The translations under genes and the position numbers were made by a program. The notes beneath the pieces are model-generated. The model had not been told where the DNA came from, did no database searches, and was given only the letters and a program-made list of their open reading frames with translations. Of a stretch of DNA of 64,000 bases, positions 33,356-43,008 are shown piece after piece. Positions within the stretch are counted from its first letter, which is position 1. Each line of letters starts with the position of its first letter. This DNA is from an uncultured Desulfatitalea sp. (GTDB taxonomy: Bacteria; Desulfobacterota; Desulfobacteria; Desulfobacterales; Desulfosarcinaceae), in assembly GCA_937868765.1 (NCBI GenBank), contig CALMNL010000003.1:248001-312000 (forward strand), read 5' to 3'.

Positions 33356-34090
33356 TTAGCTGTGATATTCGAGCCGACCTTCCACGATGGTGGCCTGGCG
33401 TTGCATCATGGCGGCCAGTTCCATATTGTGGGTTACCACCACCATGGCCATTCCCAATTCCTGGTTCAATTCCAGCAGGAGTTGATGGATCTGGTTGCTG
33501 TTCTGCTTGTCCAGGTTTCCGGTGGGTTCGTCGGCGAACAACAAGGGTGGTTTGAGTGCCAGGGCGCGAGCCAGTGCCACGCGCTGTTGTTCGCCGCCTG
33601 AAAGATCGGTAGCCTTATGGTGAAGCCGATCGGAAAGCCCCACTCGGGTCAGAATTCGCTCCGCCAGATCGGCGGCATCGGTTTTATCCATCCCCTGAAT
33701 CAAGGCCGGCATCATAGCGTTCTCCAAAGCTGAGAACTCCGGCAGCAGATGATGGAACTGAAACACAAACCCCATGGTCTGATTGCGAAACTGGGCCAGG
33801 CGCTGTTCTCCATATAGAAGCACATCTTCCCCCTCGAATAGAAGGCGGCCGCTATCAGGGCGATCAAGGGTTCCGAGGATATGCAGCAATGTGGATTTGC
33901 CGATGCCTGAAGCACCTACCACGGCCAGCGTCTCTCTGGGCTGAAGAGCCAGGTTCAATTCCTTGAGCACCCAGATTCTGGCCTTGCTGCTCTGAAAGCT
34001 CTTGCACAGCCCCTGGGCCTGCAAAAGCCCGTCTCGCGTCGATGACATGCCAGCAGCTGAAGCCGCTGCTGGTCTCGATGGTTCAACCAT
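33356..34090 (-). CDS. lolD: lipoprotein-releasing ABC transporter ATP-binding protein
   Basis: ATPase powering release of lipoproteins from the inner membrane to LolA. The 244-residue protein has Walker [11 protein letters not shown]-loop [16 protein letters not shown], signature [15 protein letters not shown], Walker [13 protein letters not shown] and H-loop VVTHN. The first about 20 residues are low-complexity; an ATG at 34048 is an alternative start. It overlaps the end of the lolC/E gene by 8 bases. Confidence 0.93.
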   Translation of the reverse strand: MVEPSRPAAASAAGMSSTRDGLLQAQGLCKSFQSSKARIWVLKELNLALQPRETLAVVGASGIGKSTLLHILGTLDRPDSGRLLFEGEDVLLYGEQRLAQFRNQTMGFVFQFHHLLPEFSALENAMMPALIQGMDKTDAADLAERILTRVGLSDRLHHKATDLSGGEQQRVALARALALKPPLLFADEPTGNLDKQNSNQIHQLLLELNQELGMAMVVVTHNMELAAMMQRQATIVEGRLEYHS

Positions 34091-35321
34091 AACGGATCGC
34101 CTCCACAGGATTGAATCGGGACGCCTGTACGGCCGGATAGAGCGTGGCGATGAAGGAGATGCACATGGCGGACAATCCCACTGCTACAACATCCAGGAGT
34201 TGCAAATCCACAGGCAAAGCGGTGATGTAATAGACATCGCCGGGCAGACGGATCAATTGATAGGTGTCCTGCAGGTAGCACAATAGAGTCCCGAAAAAAA
34301 CCCCTGTCACCGTTCCGATCGTGCCGATGATCATGCCTTGCATGACGAAGATTCGTTTGATGCTGCGGGCCGTGGCGCCCAAGGTTCTGAGGATGGCGAT
34401 ATCCTTGACCTTCTCCATGACCATCATGACCAGTGAACTGGTGATGCTGAAGGTGGCCACCAGCGTGATCAGGGTGAGGGTGATAAACATGGCCGCTTTT
34501 TCCAACTTAAGGGCCGAGAAGAGATTTCGGTTCAATTGCATCCAGTCCTGCTGTCGGAAGCCTTTGCCCAAGCGTGCTAATATCCGTTTCCCGATATCCG
34601 AGGCTTGAAAAACCTGCTTCGTCCGCACTTCCACGGCGCTGACCGCCCCCTGGGATCGAGCCAGCGCCTGGGCATCCTCCAGTCGCATGAAGACCAGGCT
34701 GCCATCATATTCGTACATCCCGGTCTGGAAAAAATCGACTACTTCAAACCGTTTCATGTACGGAACAACGCCCACCGGCGCCAGGGTCCCTTTGGGAGAG
34801 ACGACAAAAAGCGTATCACCCTGAACAACACCCAGCGCACGCGCCAGGTCCCTGCCCATGACGAGCGGTGGCGGCACGGGCACCGTGGCGCGGCGGCTGT
34901 TTAAGGTTTGGGTAGAGGGAAGCAGTGTCTCCAGGCTCGGTATGTTCAAGCCTTTGCTTGCAGCCAGAGGGTCGATCCCTTTGATGACAGCTCCTGAAAT
35001 TCGAGTATCGGCTTTGAGCATGACCTGTAATTCCTCCACAGGCCAGGCGGCCAACACCCCAGGCGTCTTCTCAGCCTCGGCCACTACCTGTTTATAGTCC
35101 TTGAATGGTTGGTCCCCGCGATCGATGACCAAATGGGGTTCTATTCCCAGAATGCGGTTCTTAAGGTCGGCTTCAAAGCCTGACATCACAGCGATAACCA
35201 CGATCAAAGCCGTCACGCCGATGGTAACGCCGGCAATCGACAACAAGGTGATCAAGGAGAGAATGGTTCTTCTGGGCTTGGATTTGAAGTAGCGACGGCT
35301 TATGAAAAATTCGAATCGCAT
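34083..35321 (-). CDS. lipoprotein-releasing ABC transporter permease (LolC/LolE family)
   Basis: Membrane subunit of the Lol system. The 412-residue protein opens FFISRRYFKSKPRRTILSLI, has its first membrane helix at about 20-45 (IAGVTIGVTALIVVIAVMSGFE) and a large periplasmic domain (about 45-270). It ends in an FtsX-type set of three helices (about 275-400), with KDIAILRTLGATARSIKRIF as the coupling region. Only one permease gene is present, so the transporter may be a homodimer or use a second permease elsewhere. GAGAGG precedes ATG 35321. It lies between lysS and lolD, as in many proteobacteria. Confidence 0.93.
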   Translation of the reverse strand: MRFEFFISRRYFKSKPRRTILSLITLLSIAGVTIGVTALIVVIAVMSGFEADLKNRILGIEPHLVIDRGDQPFKDYKQVVAEAEKTPGVLAAWPVEELQVMLKADTRISGAVIKGIDPLAASKGLNIPSLETLLPSTQTLNSRRATVPVPPPLVMGRDLARALGVVQGDTLFVVSPKGTLAPVGVVPYMKRFEVVDFFQTGMYEYDGSLVFMRLEDAQALARSQGAVSAVEVRTKQVFQASDIGKRILARLGKGFRQQDWMQLNRNLFSALKLEKAAMFITLTLITLVATFSITSSLVMMVMEKVKDIAILRTLGATARSIKRIFVMQGMIIGTIGTVTGVFFGTLLCYLQDTYQLIRLPGDVYYITALPVDLQLLDVVAVGLSAMCISFIATLYPAVQASRFNPVEAIRYG

Positions 35322-35385
35322 CAGCCTCTCGGTCGCCGGCCCAGTGCCGCCGGTCCCACGGTAGAACCACTGTCATAAGCAACGA

Positions 35386-36870
35386 CTACTGGCTCTTTAG
35401 TTTCATATGGGGGAAGAGGATTACTTCCCGAATTGATGGTGCATCCGTCAGCAGCATGGTAAGTCGATCGATGCCGATGCCTTCACCGGCCGTGGGGGGC
35501 ATGCCATACGCCAATGCTTCGATATAATCCTCGTCCATGAGATGGGCCTCTTCATTGCCTTCGATGCGGTCCTGGACCTGCTGCATAAAGCGGTCATGTT
35601 GATCTTCGGGGTCGTTGAGCTCCGAAAACCCATTGGCTATCTCGAAACCCGCAATGAAAAGCTCGAATCGTTCGGTCAGCGCTGGATTGGATTCGCTCCG
35701 GCGCGACAGAGGCGAAACCTCCACAGGATAGCCCGTGATAAAAGTGGGTTGAATCAACTGCGGTTCCACCAAGGCGTCGAACAATTTGGTGATGATTTTG
35801 CCGATGGAACGGGTTTTGGTCAAGGGCACGCCCTTTTCTGCGGCGAAGTTGATCAACGCCTGGTGGTCGTTCAGCATTGCCGGCGGCAGACCACCCATCT
35901 GCTCCAGGGCATCGGTGAGACTGATGCGTCGCCAGGGGGCCTTCAGCTCAATGGATTGCCCCTGGTAGGTGATGGTCGTGTCCCCCGATATCTGCTCTGC
36001 CACTGAGGAAAATAGGGTTTCGGTCATCTCCATGAGATCCAGATAGGTGGCATACGCCTGGTAAAACTCCAGCATGGTGAATTCCGGGTTGTGCTGGGTG
36101 GAAACCCCTTCGTTGCGGAAGTTTCGGTTGATTTCGAAAACCCGCTCGAAGCCGCCCACCACGAGGCGCTTCAAATATAGCTCCGGTGCGATGCGCAGGT
36201 AAAGGTCCATGTCGAGCGCGTTGTGGTGGGTCACAAAGGGGGTCGCTTCAGCCCCGCCGGCAATCGGCTGCATCATGGGTGTTTCTACTTCCAAGAAATC
36301 CCGCTGCAGGAAGAATTGACGAATGGCCTGAATGGTGCGGCTGCGCGTGGTGAAGGTCCGACGCACATCGCTGTTCATGATCAAGTCGACATACCGTTGG
36401 CGATATCTTTTTTCAGGATCTTTAAGGCCATGGAATTTTTCAGGCAAGGGTCGCATGGCTTTACACAGAAGTTTTACAGAATCGGCCAGCAAGGTCCACT
36501 CGCCGGTTTTGGTCTGAAAGACGCTGCCGCTGAGCCCGATGAAGTCCCCAATATCGAGTCGTTTGAAAAGTGCGTAGGCGGCATCCCCGACTTTGTCCTT
36601 GCGGATATACGCCTGCATCTGACCACTGCGGTCCCTGAAGCGTACGAAGGCCGATTTGCCGAAACTGTTAATGGCCATCATGCGGCCGGCCACCGTGACT
36701 GTCAGGGATTGCAATGCTTCGGGGGCGTTGGCCTCGATGGCCTCGCGGACATCCGCCAACGTGTGCGGGACTTTGAACCCGCTGGGAAAGGGGTTGATGC
36801 CCTCAGCACGCATCGCTTCGATCTTTTCTTTACGCTGGGCCAGTAGATCAGCTGGTTTTTCATTTTCCAT
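35386..36870 (-). CDS. lysS: lysyl-tRNA synthetase (class II)
   Basis: Charges tRNA-Lys. 494 residues: an N-terminal OB-fold anticodon-binding domain (about 55-150; VTVAGRMMAINSFGKSAFV) and a class II catalytic core. Motif 1 spans RFFLQRDFLEVETPMM, motif 2 FRNEGVSTQHNPEFTMLE, and motif 3 GIGIDRLTMLLTD near the C terminus. ATG 36870 has AGAGG upstream. It is the first gene of the long minus-strand envelope operon. Confidence 0.97.
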   Translation of the reverse strand: MENEKPADLLAQRKEKIEAMRAEGINPFPSGFKVPHTLADVREAIEANAPEALQSLTVTVAGRMMAINSFGKSAFVRFRDRSGQMQAYIRKDKVGDAAYALFKRLDIGDFIGLSGSVFQTKTGEWTLLADSVKLLCKAMRPLPEKFHGLKDPEKRYRQRYVDLIMNSDVRRTFTTRSRTIQAIRQFFLQRDFLEVETPMMQPIAGGAEATPFVTHHNALDMDLYLRIAPELYLKRLVVGGFERVFEINRNFRNEGVSTQHNPEFTMLEFYQAYATYLDLMEMTETLFSSVAEQISGDTTITYQGQSIELKAPWRRISLTDALEQMGGLPPAMLNDHQALINFAAEKGVPLTKTRSIGKIITKLFDALVEPQLIQPTFITGYPVEVSPLSRRSESNPALTERFELFIAGFEIANGFSELNDPEDQHDRFMQQVQDRIEGNEEAHLMDEDYIEALAYGMPPTAGEGIGIDRLTMLLTDAPSIREVILFPHMKLKSQ

Positions 36871-36984
36871 ATCGGCCTCTATATGCACAAAACGGGTTTT
36901 CCGACGCGCCTTAAAGCCCGTCGCACCCGTTATCCTGAAAATTCAAACACTTCATGCATTTTTCGCATGCCTGACAAACGAAAT

Positions 36985-37014
36985 TTGCTAACCTATTTCA
37001 TGCCTATATGTCAA
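36985..37014 (-). promoter_or_regulatory. candidate sigma-70 promoter for the lysS-lol-bam-lpx run
   Basis: On the minus strand a perfect -35 TTGACA (37009-37014) is followed 18 bases later by TAGCAA (36985-36990), a modest -10. It is about 115 bases ahead of lysS in the divergent gap with lptF. The -10 is weak, so confidence is limited. Confidence 0.4.
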
Positions 37015-37036
37015 GGCCAACTTTTAACGCCACCAG

Positions 37037-37065
37037 TTGACTTTTCATTGTCGGGCCAATAGGGT
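37037..37065 (+). promoter_or_regulatory. candidate sigma-70 promoter for lptF-lptG-waaA-lpxK
   Basis: TTGACT (37037-37042) and TAGGGT (37060-37065) are spaced 17 bases apart, about 90 bases before lptF. The -10 matches the consensus at only three positions, so this is tentative. Confidence 0.35.
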
Positions 37066-37154
37066 AGATTACTTTCTGCGAATCATGCGAAACTCCGGGC
37101 GCTATGGTCATGGCGGTCGCTGTTTCGCGAGCACGGGACAGATGCAGATTTCCA

Positions 37155-38318
37155 ATGAACACAATCATTCAAAGATACATATTCAAAGAGCTGCAACCGC
37201 CCTTTATTATCAGCCTGGCTTTTTTTTCCTTCATTTTCATCATAACTCAGATGAATGTGATTACCGGATATCTTGTCAGCTACCAGATCGGTATCGGAAC
37301 CGTGGCGCTTCTGCTGGCTTATGCCATGCCTTATTTCCTTCAGTTCGTCATCCCCATGTCCGTCATGCTTTCGGCCCTTTTGACATTCCTGCGCATGTCC
37401 GGAGATCTTGAAATCGTGGCCCTCAAGGCAAGCGGAGTCAGTGTCGGCCGTCTTTTGCCCCCAGTACTTCTATTCGGCCTGGGCGGGGCTATTTTGACTG
37501 CAGGCATTACGATTTATGCGTCGCCGATGTGCTTCAAAGCCACCAAAAAATTGCTGTATGAAATGGCCAAGGCCAACATCGATGCGGGGTTGAAACCACG
37601 GCAGTTTATCGACACCTTCAAGGATGTGGTGCTGTACATCAATGATATCGATCGTGAGACGAGAACGCTCAGCAATATCCTAATCGAGGACAATCGATCG
37701 GCCAGGGTCAGCAGCACTGTAGTGGCGCCACGGGGCCGGTTGTTCTTCGATCCCGAACTATTGGCGGTTCGGCTCCAGCTGCTCGATGGCGCCATCTATC
37801 AGGTCAGCCTCGATGATCGCCGGGTCAACCGAGTCGAATTTAAGAGTTATGATATCCGGCTGGATGTGAAGCGCAATATGGTGGGGCTTGGACAAAAAAG
37901 TACAAATGTTAAAGAGATGGGGCTGAACCAACTCTACCGATACATATACAAGCAAAAAAGAGCTAAACCAAATTACAATGCCCTGAAGGAGTGGCACAAG
38001 AAGTTTTCACTGCCGGCCGCCAGCTTGGTTATGGCGCTGTTGGGAATGCCCCTGGGAATCACCGCGCGATCGGCAAAACGGGCTTATGGCATTGGCTTGG
38101 GGCTTGGGTTTTTTTTGCTGTATTATATCATGCTCTCCGTTGGTTGGATGTTGGCGGAATCAGGCTTGTATCCTCCTGTGGTGGGCATGTGGGCTCCTAA
38201 CTTCGTTTGCGGTACAATCGGCGTGGTCCTTCTGGCCCGGGCGGTCAGCGAAAAGCCGGTCATGCTGCCATCCATGCCTAAATGGCTTCGAAACCGCCGC
38301 TGGTTGCGTTCGCGATGA
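37155..38318 (+). CDS. lptF: LPS export ABC transporter permease LptF
   Basis: Inner-membrane half of the LptB2FG machine that extracts LPS from the membrane. 387 residues: three N-terminal helices (from IIQRYIFKELQPPFIISLAF), a periplasmic beta-jellyroll (about 130-270) and three C-terminal helices (from FSLPAASLVMALLGMPLG). The conserved MPLGITARSAKRAYGIGLG loop is typical. ATG 37155 begins at the first family residue; the longer frame upstream is not conserved. lptG follows after 16 bases. Confidence 0.93.
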   Translation: MNTIIQRYIFKELQPPFIISLAFFSFIFIITQMNVITGYLVSYQIGIGTVALLLAYAMPYFLQFVIPMSVMLSALLTFLRMSGDLEIVALKASGVSVGRLLPPVLLFGLGGAILTAGITIYASPMCFKATKKLLYEMAKANIDAGLKPRQFIDTFKDVVLYINDIDRETRTLSNILIEDNRSARVSSTVVAPRGRLFFDPELLAVRLQLLDGAIYQVSLDDRRVNRVEFKSYDIRLDVKRNMVGLGQKSTNVKEMGLNQLYRYIYKQKRAKPNYNALKEWHKKFSLPAASLVMALLGMPLGITARSAKRAYGIGLGLGFFLLYYIMLSVGWMLAESGLYPPVVGMWAPNFVCGTIGVVLLARAVSEKPVMLPSMPKWLRNRRWLRSR

Positions 38319-38334
38319 GTGCAAAGGAGCACTT

Positions 38335-39414
38335 ATGACCATTCTGGCGCGCTATATCAGCCGAGAAATCGCTAAAAATTTCGGCATCCTTCTCGTCGTG
38401 GTGATGGGAATCTATCTCACCGTGGATTTCATCGAAAAGATCGATAATTTTATGGAGGCCAACGTCCCTCTTGGCAGGGCTTTGCTCTACTTCGGGTTGA
38501 AACTGCCGCTGATTTTGGTCCAAGTCACCCCTGTGGGCGTGTTGTTGTCGGTCTTGATTACTTTCGGGCTGATGAGCAAGAACAACGAACTCGTGGCGCT
38601 GCGAAGCAGTGGCATCAGCCTGTTTTCGATGATGGGGCCAATTATTCTTTGTGGGGTGACGGCAACCCTGTTCGTAGGGCTATCGGCCGAAGGTATCGTT
38701 CCATTGACCATGGTGCGCGCCAACAAGATCTGGCTTGAAGAGGTAAAACAGCACCAGATGACCACCACCCAGCAGAAGGACATTTGGCTCAGAGGGGAGC
38801 AATCGATTATTCATTTGAAATTTTACCAGCCCGACAATATGAGCGCCATGGGGATCACAGTGAACCGCTTTGACCGGAACTTCAACCTCGTGCAGCGGAT
38901 AGATGCTCATAAAGGTGTCTATGAAAAGGGGCGGTGGTTGCTTGAGAAAGGAATTGACCAAAGGGTAGATAGTCTAACGAAGGGATGGGATGTATCTTAT
39001 TTCGATGACCGGCAAGTCGATTTGCCATTTGCTCCCGATGATCTGGCCAGGGCGGCGCCTCAAGCCGACGAAATGAGTTTTTTGCAGCTAAAACAATATG
39101 TCGAAAGGGTGCGAGCCGAAGGCTATGATGCCACGCCGTACGAGGTGGATCTGCATGCAAAGATTTCGTTCCCCTTTATTTGCGTTATCATGACCATGAT
39201 CGGTGCAGGCTTGGCTGCCCGCGGCAGGATCCGGGACGGCCTGGCGATCAGCATTGTATACGGTTTAGGCATCGCATTTTGTTACGCCATTTCTTTTTTC
39301 CTGGTTTTTATGCGACTTGGCTATGCGGGAATTTTGCCGCCCGTCATGGCCGCCTGGGGTGTAAATGTGCTCTTCTTATGTATTGGTGGATATTTGCTGA
39401 TCAATGCAGACTAG
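38335..39414 (+). CDS. lptG: LPS export ABC transporter permease LptG
   Basis: Partner of LptF. The 359-residue protein has the same layout: helices near 1-110 (LARYISREIAKNFGILLVVV; LPLILVQVTPVGVLLSVLITFG), a periplasmic jellyroll (about 125-265) and three C-terminal helices (from KISFPFICVIMTMIGAGLAAR). The NNELVALRSSGIS coupling helix is present. AAAGGAGC lies before ATG 38335. The ATPase LptB is not encoded in the window. Confidence 0.93.
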   Translation: MTILARYISREIAKNFGILLVVVMGIYLTVDFIEKIDNFMEANVPLGRALLYFGLKLPLILVQVTPVGVLLSVLITFGLMSKNNELVALRSSGISLFSMMGPIILCGVTATLFVGLSAEGIVPLTMVRANKIWLEEVKQHQMTTTQQKDIWLRGEQSIIHLKFYQPDNMSAMGITVNRFDRNFNLVQRIDAHKGVYEKGRWLLEKGIDQRVDSLTKGWDVSYFDDRQVDLPFAPDDLARAAPQADEMSFLQLKQYVERVRAEGYDATPYEVDLHAKISFPFICVIMTMIGAGLAARGRIRDGLAISIVYGLGIAFCYAISFFLVFMRLGYAGILPPVMAAWGVNVLFLCIGGYLLINAD

Positions 39415-39496
39415 CAGGCTTTACCGATCGCTTTGCTTAATCGAATGCATCAGGCGATGGAAAAGCATGCTTTCAGTCGTGCCACAGGAAATCCCG

Positions 39497-40828
39497 ATGC
39501 TATTGCTTTACAATATTGCTATGATGTTCACGGCCTTGATGGCGTTGCCCTACCTCATGATGACCTTGGTGCAGCCCAAACGCAGAGCCACTTTCATTCA
39601 TCGCCTGGGATGGAGGATTGGCCAGAAGTATTCTCCGGACACGTTCATGCACAGAAAACAACCGATCTGGGTTCATGCTTTGTCAGTAGGAGAGGTGCTG
39701 TCGGCCGAACCTATTATAGATCGGTTGCGTGAGAAATTCCCGAACCAGCCGGTGGTCTTTTCCGCCTCTACTCACTCCGGGATGAATACTGCTCAAAGAA
39801 TATTTGCGGACAGAGTCGATGGCCTGTTATACTACCCATACGATCTGTTGTTTTCCGTAAAACAAGTGGTGAACCAGGTCCAACCGAAGTTGGTGGTTAT
39901 CGTCGAAACCGATGTCTGGCCCAACTTCCAGATGTATCTTCGGCGCCGGGGGATCCCTGTGTTGTTGGTTAATGCCAGATTGTCCGCTGGTTCCTTCAAG
40001 GGGTATCGCCTGCTTGGCCGTTTCTATCGCCGAGTGATGGCCAGCTTCCACAGTATCGGGGTTCAAAGTGAACCTGATGCAGCGCGTTTCCTTTGTCTCG
40101 GTGTGCCGGAGCATAAAATCTTCGTGACCGGCAATATCAAATTCGATCAAAAAGGCAGCGATCTGACTACGACCGAACTGGAGCGAATTCGTTCCGATAT
40201 AGGGATTGCGGCACCGCGACCGGTCATTGTGTTGGGAAGTACGCATCGAGGGGAAGAGACGATCGGTGTCGAGGTCTTCCAGAAACTTAAGCAGCGTTTT
40301 GAGAATTTATTGCTGATTGTCGCACCACGGGACCCGGGACGGGCCGGCGGTATCGCCCAGCAGCTTCGTGAAAGTGCGCTGGCGGTCGGATTCCTCTCGG
40401 CCTTGAAACTCGACGAAACAGAAGTCAGGTATGATGTATTGGTGGTCAATACCATCGGCATCCTGCGAAAACTATATGCCCTGGCCGATGTGGCTTTCAT
40501 CGGGGGGAGTCTGGTGCCAGAAGGAGGACACAATCCTTTGGAAGCGGCTGCGTTCGGCAAGGCTGTTGTATTCGGACCGGATATGAGCGATTTTGCCGAT
40601 GTGGCCCGGAAGCTCACCCTTTCGGGTGGAGCCCTCTGCGTCCATGACAGCCGAGAACTTTATCAGGCTTTTTATGAACTGTTAGCGGACAAGCAGCATC
40701 GCAGGCAGGTGGGCAAACACGCATTCTTGGTTTTCAGGGAGAACCAGGGCGCTGTGGACAAAACCATGGACCTGATAAGACAAGCCTTCGAAAAGGAGTC
40801 ACCCGACGGTGCCCGGTCATTTCGTTAG
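39497..40828 (+). CDS. waaA: 3-deoxy-D-manno-octulosonic acid (Kdo) transferase
   Basis: GT30 enzyme that adds Kdo to lipid IVA. 443 residues with an N-terminal membrane anchor (about 1-25). Catalytic Glu66 is in HALSVGEVLSA. WaaA signatures include FSASTHSGMNTAQ, VVIVETDVWPNFQMYLRRRG, VTGNIKFDQ, LGSTHRGEE and FIGGSLVPEGGHNPLEAAAFGK. I chose ATG 39497 (AGGAA upstream); ATG 39467 and an earlier frame overlapping lptG are alternatives. Its end overlaps the lpxK start by 20 bases. Confidence 0.95.
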   Translation: MLLLYNIAMMFTALMALPYLMMTLVQPKRRATFIHRLGWRIGQKYSPDTFMHRKQPIWVHALSVGEVLSAEPIIDRLREKFPNQPVVFSASTHSGMNTAQRIFADRVDGLLYYPYDLLFSVKQVVNQVQPKLVVIVETDVWPNFQMYLRRRGIPVLLVNARLSAGSFKGYRLLGRFYRRVMASFHSIGVQSEPDAARFLCLGVPEHKIFVTGNIKFDQKGSDLTTTELERIRSDIGIAAPRPVIVLGSTHRGEETIGVEVFQKLKQRFENLLLIVAPRDPGRAGGIAQQLRESALAVGFLSALKLDETEVRYDVLVVNTIGILRKLYALADVAFIGGSLVPEGGHNPLEAAAFGKAVVFGPDMSDFADVARKLTLSGGALCVHDSRELYQAFYELLADKQHRRQVGKHAFLVFRENQGAVDKTMDLIRQAFEKESPDGARSFR

Positions 40829-41963
40829 GTTAAAAGATCGAATCCGAACCATCATCGAGGGGCACGACGCGGGGCAGTGGCCGCATACCTGCAACGTGCT
40901 GTCAGGCGCCAGCAGGCTGTACGGCCTTTTGACCCATGTGCGCCATAAATTTTACGACCGCGGTTTGCTGAAAAGCCATCGCTTGCCGTGTCGTGTGATT
41001 TCTGTGGGCAATTTGACGGTCGGGGGGACCGGCAAAACCCCAATGGCCATATATATTGCCCGCCACCTTCGAGGCTTAGGCTATAAGGTGGCTATCCTCA
41101 GCCGCGGGTACGGCGGCAGGGCTGAAAAGAAAGGCGGGATAGTTTCCGACGGTCTGCAGATGATGATGGATCCAGATAATGCCGGCGATGAGGCCTTCAT
41201 GATGGCAGACAAACTGGAAGGCATTCCAGTTCTGGTCGGGCAAAACAGATATCGGTCGGGGATAACGGCTAACAAGCTATTTAATTGTGAAATCATAATC
41301 TTGGATGATGGTTACCAGCACCGGAGGTTGCAGCGCGATTTGAACTTGTTGCTTCTCGATGCCAAAAGCCCGTTTGGTAATGGGCATCTATTGCCCAGGG
41401 GGCCTTTGCGATCCCCCAAATCGAGCAGCCAGAGAGCGGATGCCTTCGTTTTTACGCGCTGTACGCCCGAAATCGGCTTGCCCGAATTGCCCGCACAGAC
41501 ATCGAAGCCATCAATGGTGTTTCACACAAGGCATCGGCCCGTGCTTTTCAAGGCTGCCGTTCCTCCGAATGCAGGCAGAAATAGAAACTTCAGGGCGAGG
41601 CTCGAACCCATTGCGATAGAATCCATTGTCGGCACAAAAGTAGTGGGATTCTCAGGTATTGCCAACAATCTCGATTTTAAACGCAGCCTGCTCTCCTTTG
41701 GGGTGCTGCTGCAGAGCTTTCTGAGCTTTGGGGATCATCATCGCTATTCCGATGAAGATTTACACGTCATTCAGAGCAGGTGCAGCGATGCAGACGCCGA
41801 ATGGCTGGCGACCACCGAAAAGGATTTTTATCGCCTGTGTCATCGGTTTCATCCGAAGGTTCAAATGCTGGTGGTGGGCATAGAAATCGAGTTCCTCCCG
41901 AATCCAGACGGTTTCCATGCATTCATGGATAGCGCTTGCCAAGGATTGGATGCGAGGGTATAG
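40809..41963 (+). CDS. lpxK: tetraacyldisaccharide 4'-kinase
   Basis: Membrane-associated P-loop kinase that phosphorylates the lipid A disaccharide at the 4' position. The 384-residue protein has ISVGNLTVGGTGKTP (P-loop, residues 66-78), AILSRGYGGR, DEAFMMA and the Walker B-like region EIIILDDGYQHRRLQRDLN. It then has LLPRGPLRSP and a C-terminal lid domain with SFGDHHRYSDEDL and TTEKDFYRL. The start is GTG 40809 after AAAGGAG, overlapping waaA. It is the last gene of the lptF-lptG-waaA-lpxK run. Confidence 0.95.
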   Translation: MPGHFVRLKDRIRTIIEGHDAGQWPHTCNVLSGASRLYGLLTHVRHKFYDRGLLKSHRLPCRVISVGNLTVGGTGKTPMAIYIARHLRGLGYKVAILSRGYGGRAEKKGGIVSDGLQMMMDPDNAGDEAFMMADKLEGIPVLVGQNRYRSGITANKLFNCEIIILDDGYQHRRLQRDLNLLLLDAKSPFGNGHLLPRGPLRSPKSSSQRADAFVFTRCTPEIGLPELPAQTSKPSMVFHTRHRPVLFKAAVPPNAGRNRNFRARLEPIAIESIVGTKVVGFSGIANNLDFKRSLLSFGVLLQSFLSFGDHHRYSDEDLHVIQSRCSDADAEWLATTEKDFYRLCHRFHPKVQMLVVGIEIEFLPNPDGFHAFMDSACQGLDARV

Positions 41964-42117
41964 TCGCGCCTCATTTTGGGGTTGCTGATCATGAAGTATT
42001 CGGGATGACTGACGGCTTCTTAGAAGATTGTGTTTTCGGATGGTTGAGGATTGCTATAAGTGATTAGGGGGCGTCAATCGTGAATGGATCTACCCATGAG
42101 ATAAGGAGGCTGCATTA

Positions 42118-42729
42118 GTGGCGGCGAAGAATGTGTTCGAAAAATATCGTGTGGGCTTTTCCAAGCTTATCCTCATTGTGTTAGGGATAGGTCTTCTGTT
42201 CGTCGGGAGCAAATGGGAAGAGACGCCCCTCATCGGTTCGGTTCTTTTCTTAGGGGCCTGCATCCTTGTCGGTGTCGCTTCCTTGGGACGTCTCTGGTGC
42301 ACCTTGTATATTTCCGGCTATAAAGACAACACACTGGTAATGGTGGGGCCTTATTCCCTGTGTCGTAACCCTCTATATTTTTTCAGCTTGCTGGGAGCGG
42401 TCGGCGTTGCGCTGGCTACCCGAACCATAACCGTGCCTTTGCTTGCGCTGGTGTTATTCTCAATCTACTACCCTTTGGTAATCAAAGGTGAAGAACTTCG
42501 CTTGTCAGATATCCATAAGGAGAGATTCGCTGAATATCGCCGAACGATTCCCGCATTTTTGCCAAGCCTTGCAAAATTTGAAGAGCCTGCGGAGTATAAC
42601 GTAAGGCCTATGATCTTCAGAAAGAATTTGATGGATGCCGTCTGGTTTATTTGGCTGGTCGGCATCTTGCAGGTTATTTCGGTGTTGCATCAAGCGAATA
42701 TGGTTCCGGTGTTCTTTTCCATCTATTGA
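42118..42729 (+). CDS. isoprenylcysteine carboxyl methyltransferase-like membrane protein
   Basis: 203-residue polytopic protein of the ICMT/PEMT-like methyltransferase fold. About five membrane helices are visible. The SAM-binding signature is MVGPYSLCRNPLYFFSLLG (about 78-96), then KGEELRLSDIHKERFAEYRRTIP, the usual E-E and Y-R pattern of this superfamily. The substrate cannot be told; the neighbours suggest a lipid or LPS-linked target. The GTG start at 42118 has AAGGAGG upstream. An alternative is a general protein or lipid methyltransferase unrelated to LPS. Confidence 0.82.
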   Translation: MAAKNVFEKYRVGFSKLILIVLGIGLLFVGSKWEETPLIGSVLFLGACILVGVASLGRLWCTLYISGYKDNTLVMVGPYSLCRNPLYFFSLLGAVGVALATRTITVPLLALVLFSIYYPLVIKGEELRLSDIHKERFAEYRRTIPAFLPSLAKFEEPAEYNVRPMIFRKNLMDAVWFIWLVGILQVISVLHQANMVPVFFSIY

Positions 42730-43008
42730 GATCGCCTGCCGGCAAGATTTTTTGCTAATTCGATTACTATCCATCCCCAAAAAGGGATTCTGGTTCAAGA
42801 TCGCGGCATAAGCCTATTTTGAGATGGGGGCATACTCAAGCATTTCGAAGGATTATAATTTGCCTCCAACAAAGATATTGGGCCATAAGGCTTTTTTGAG
42901 AGGGTTTGCAGAAACTTTCAATTTTATAAACAAAATTACACAGGCGCGAATCGCCACAAAAGCTACCGCGAAGGTTTGGGGTGAGGCCTTTTCCCCAGGA
43001 GTGCTGAT
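42730..43008. other. AT-richer gap before the WaaG-like gene
   Basis: 279 bases with no convincing gene. It looks lower in GC than the flanks. An 81-codon open frame (42824-43069) has no recognisable protein features and runs into the glycosyltransferase in another frame. The segment ends with AGGAGTG (42997-43003), the apparent ribosome binding site of the next gene. Confidence 0.5.

Noticed and set aside
42725-42755. terminator after the ICMT-like gene
   Set aside because: TGCCGGCA followed by a T-run lacks a usable loop and stem length.
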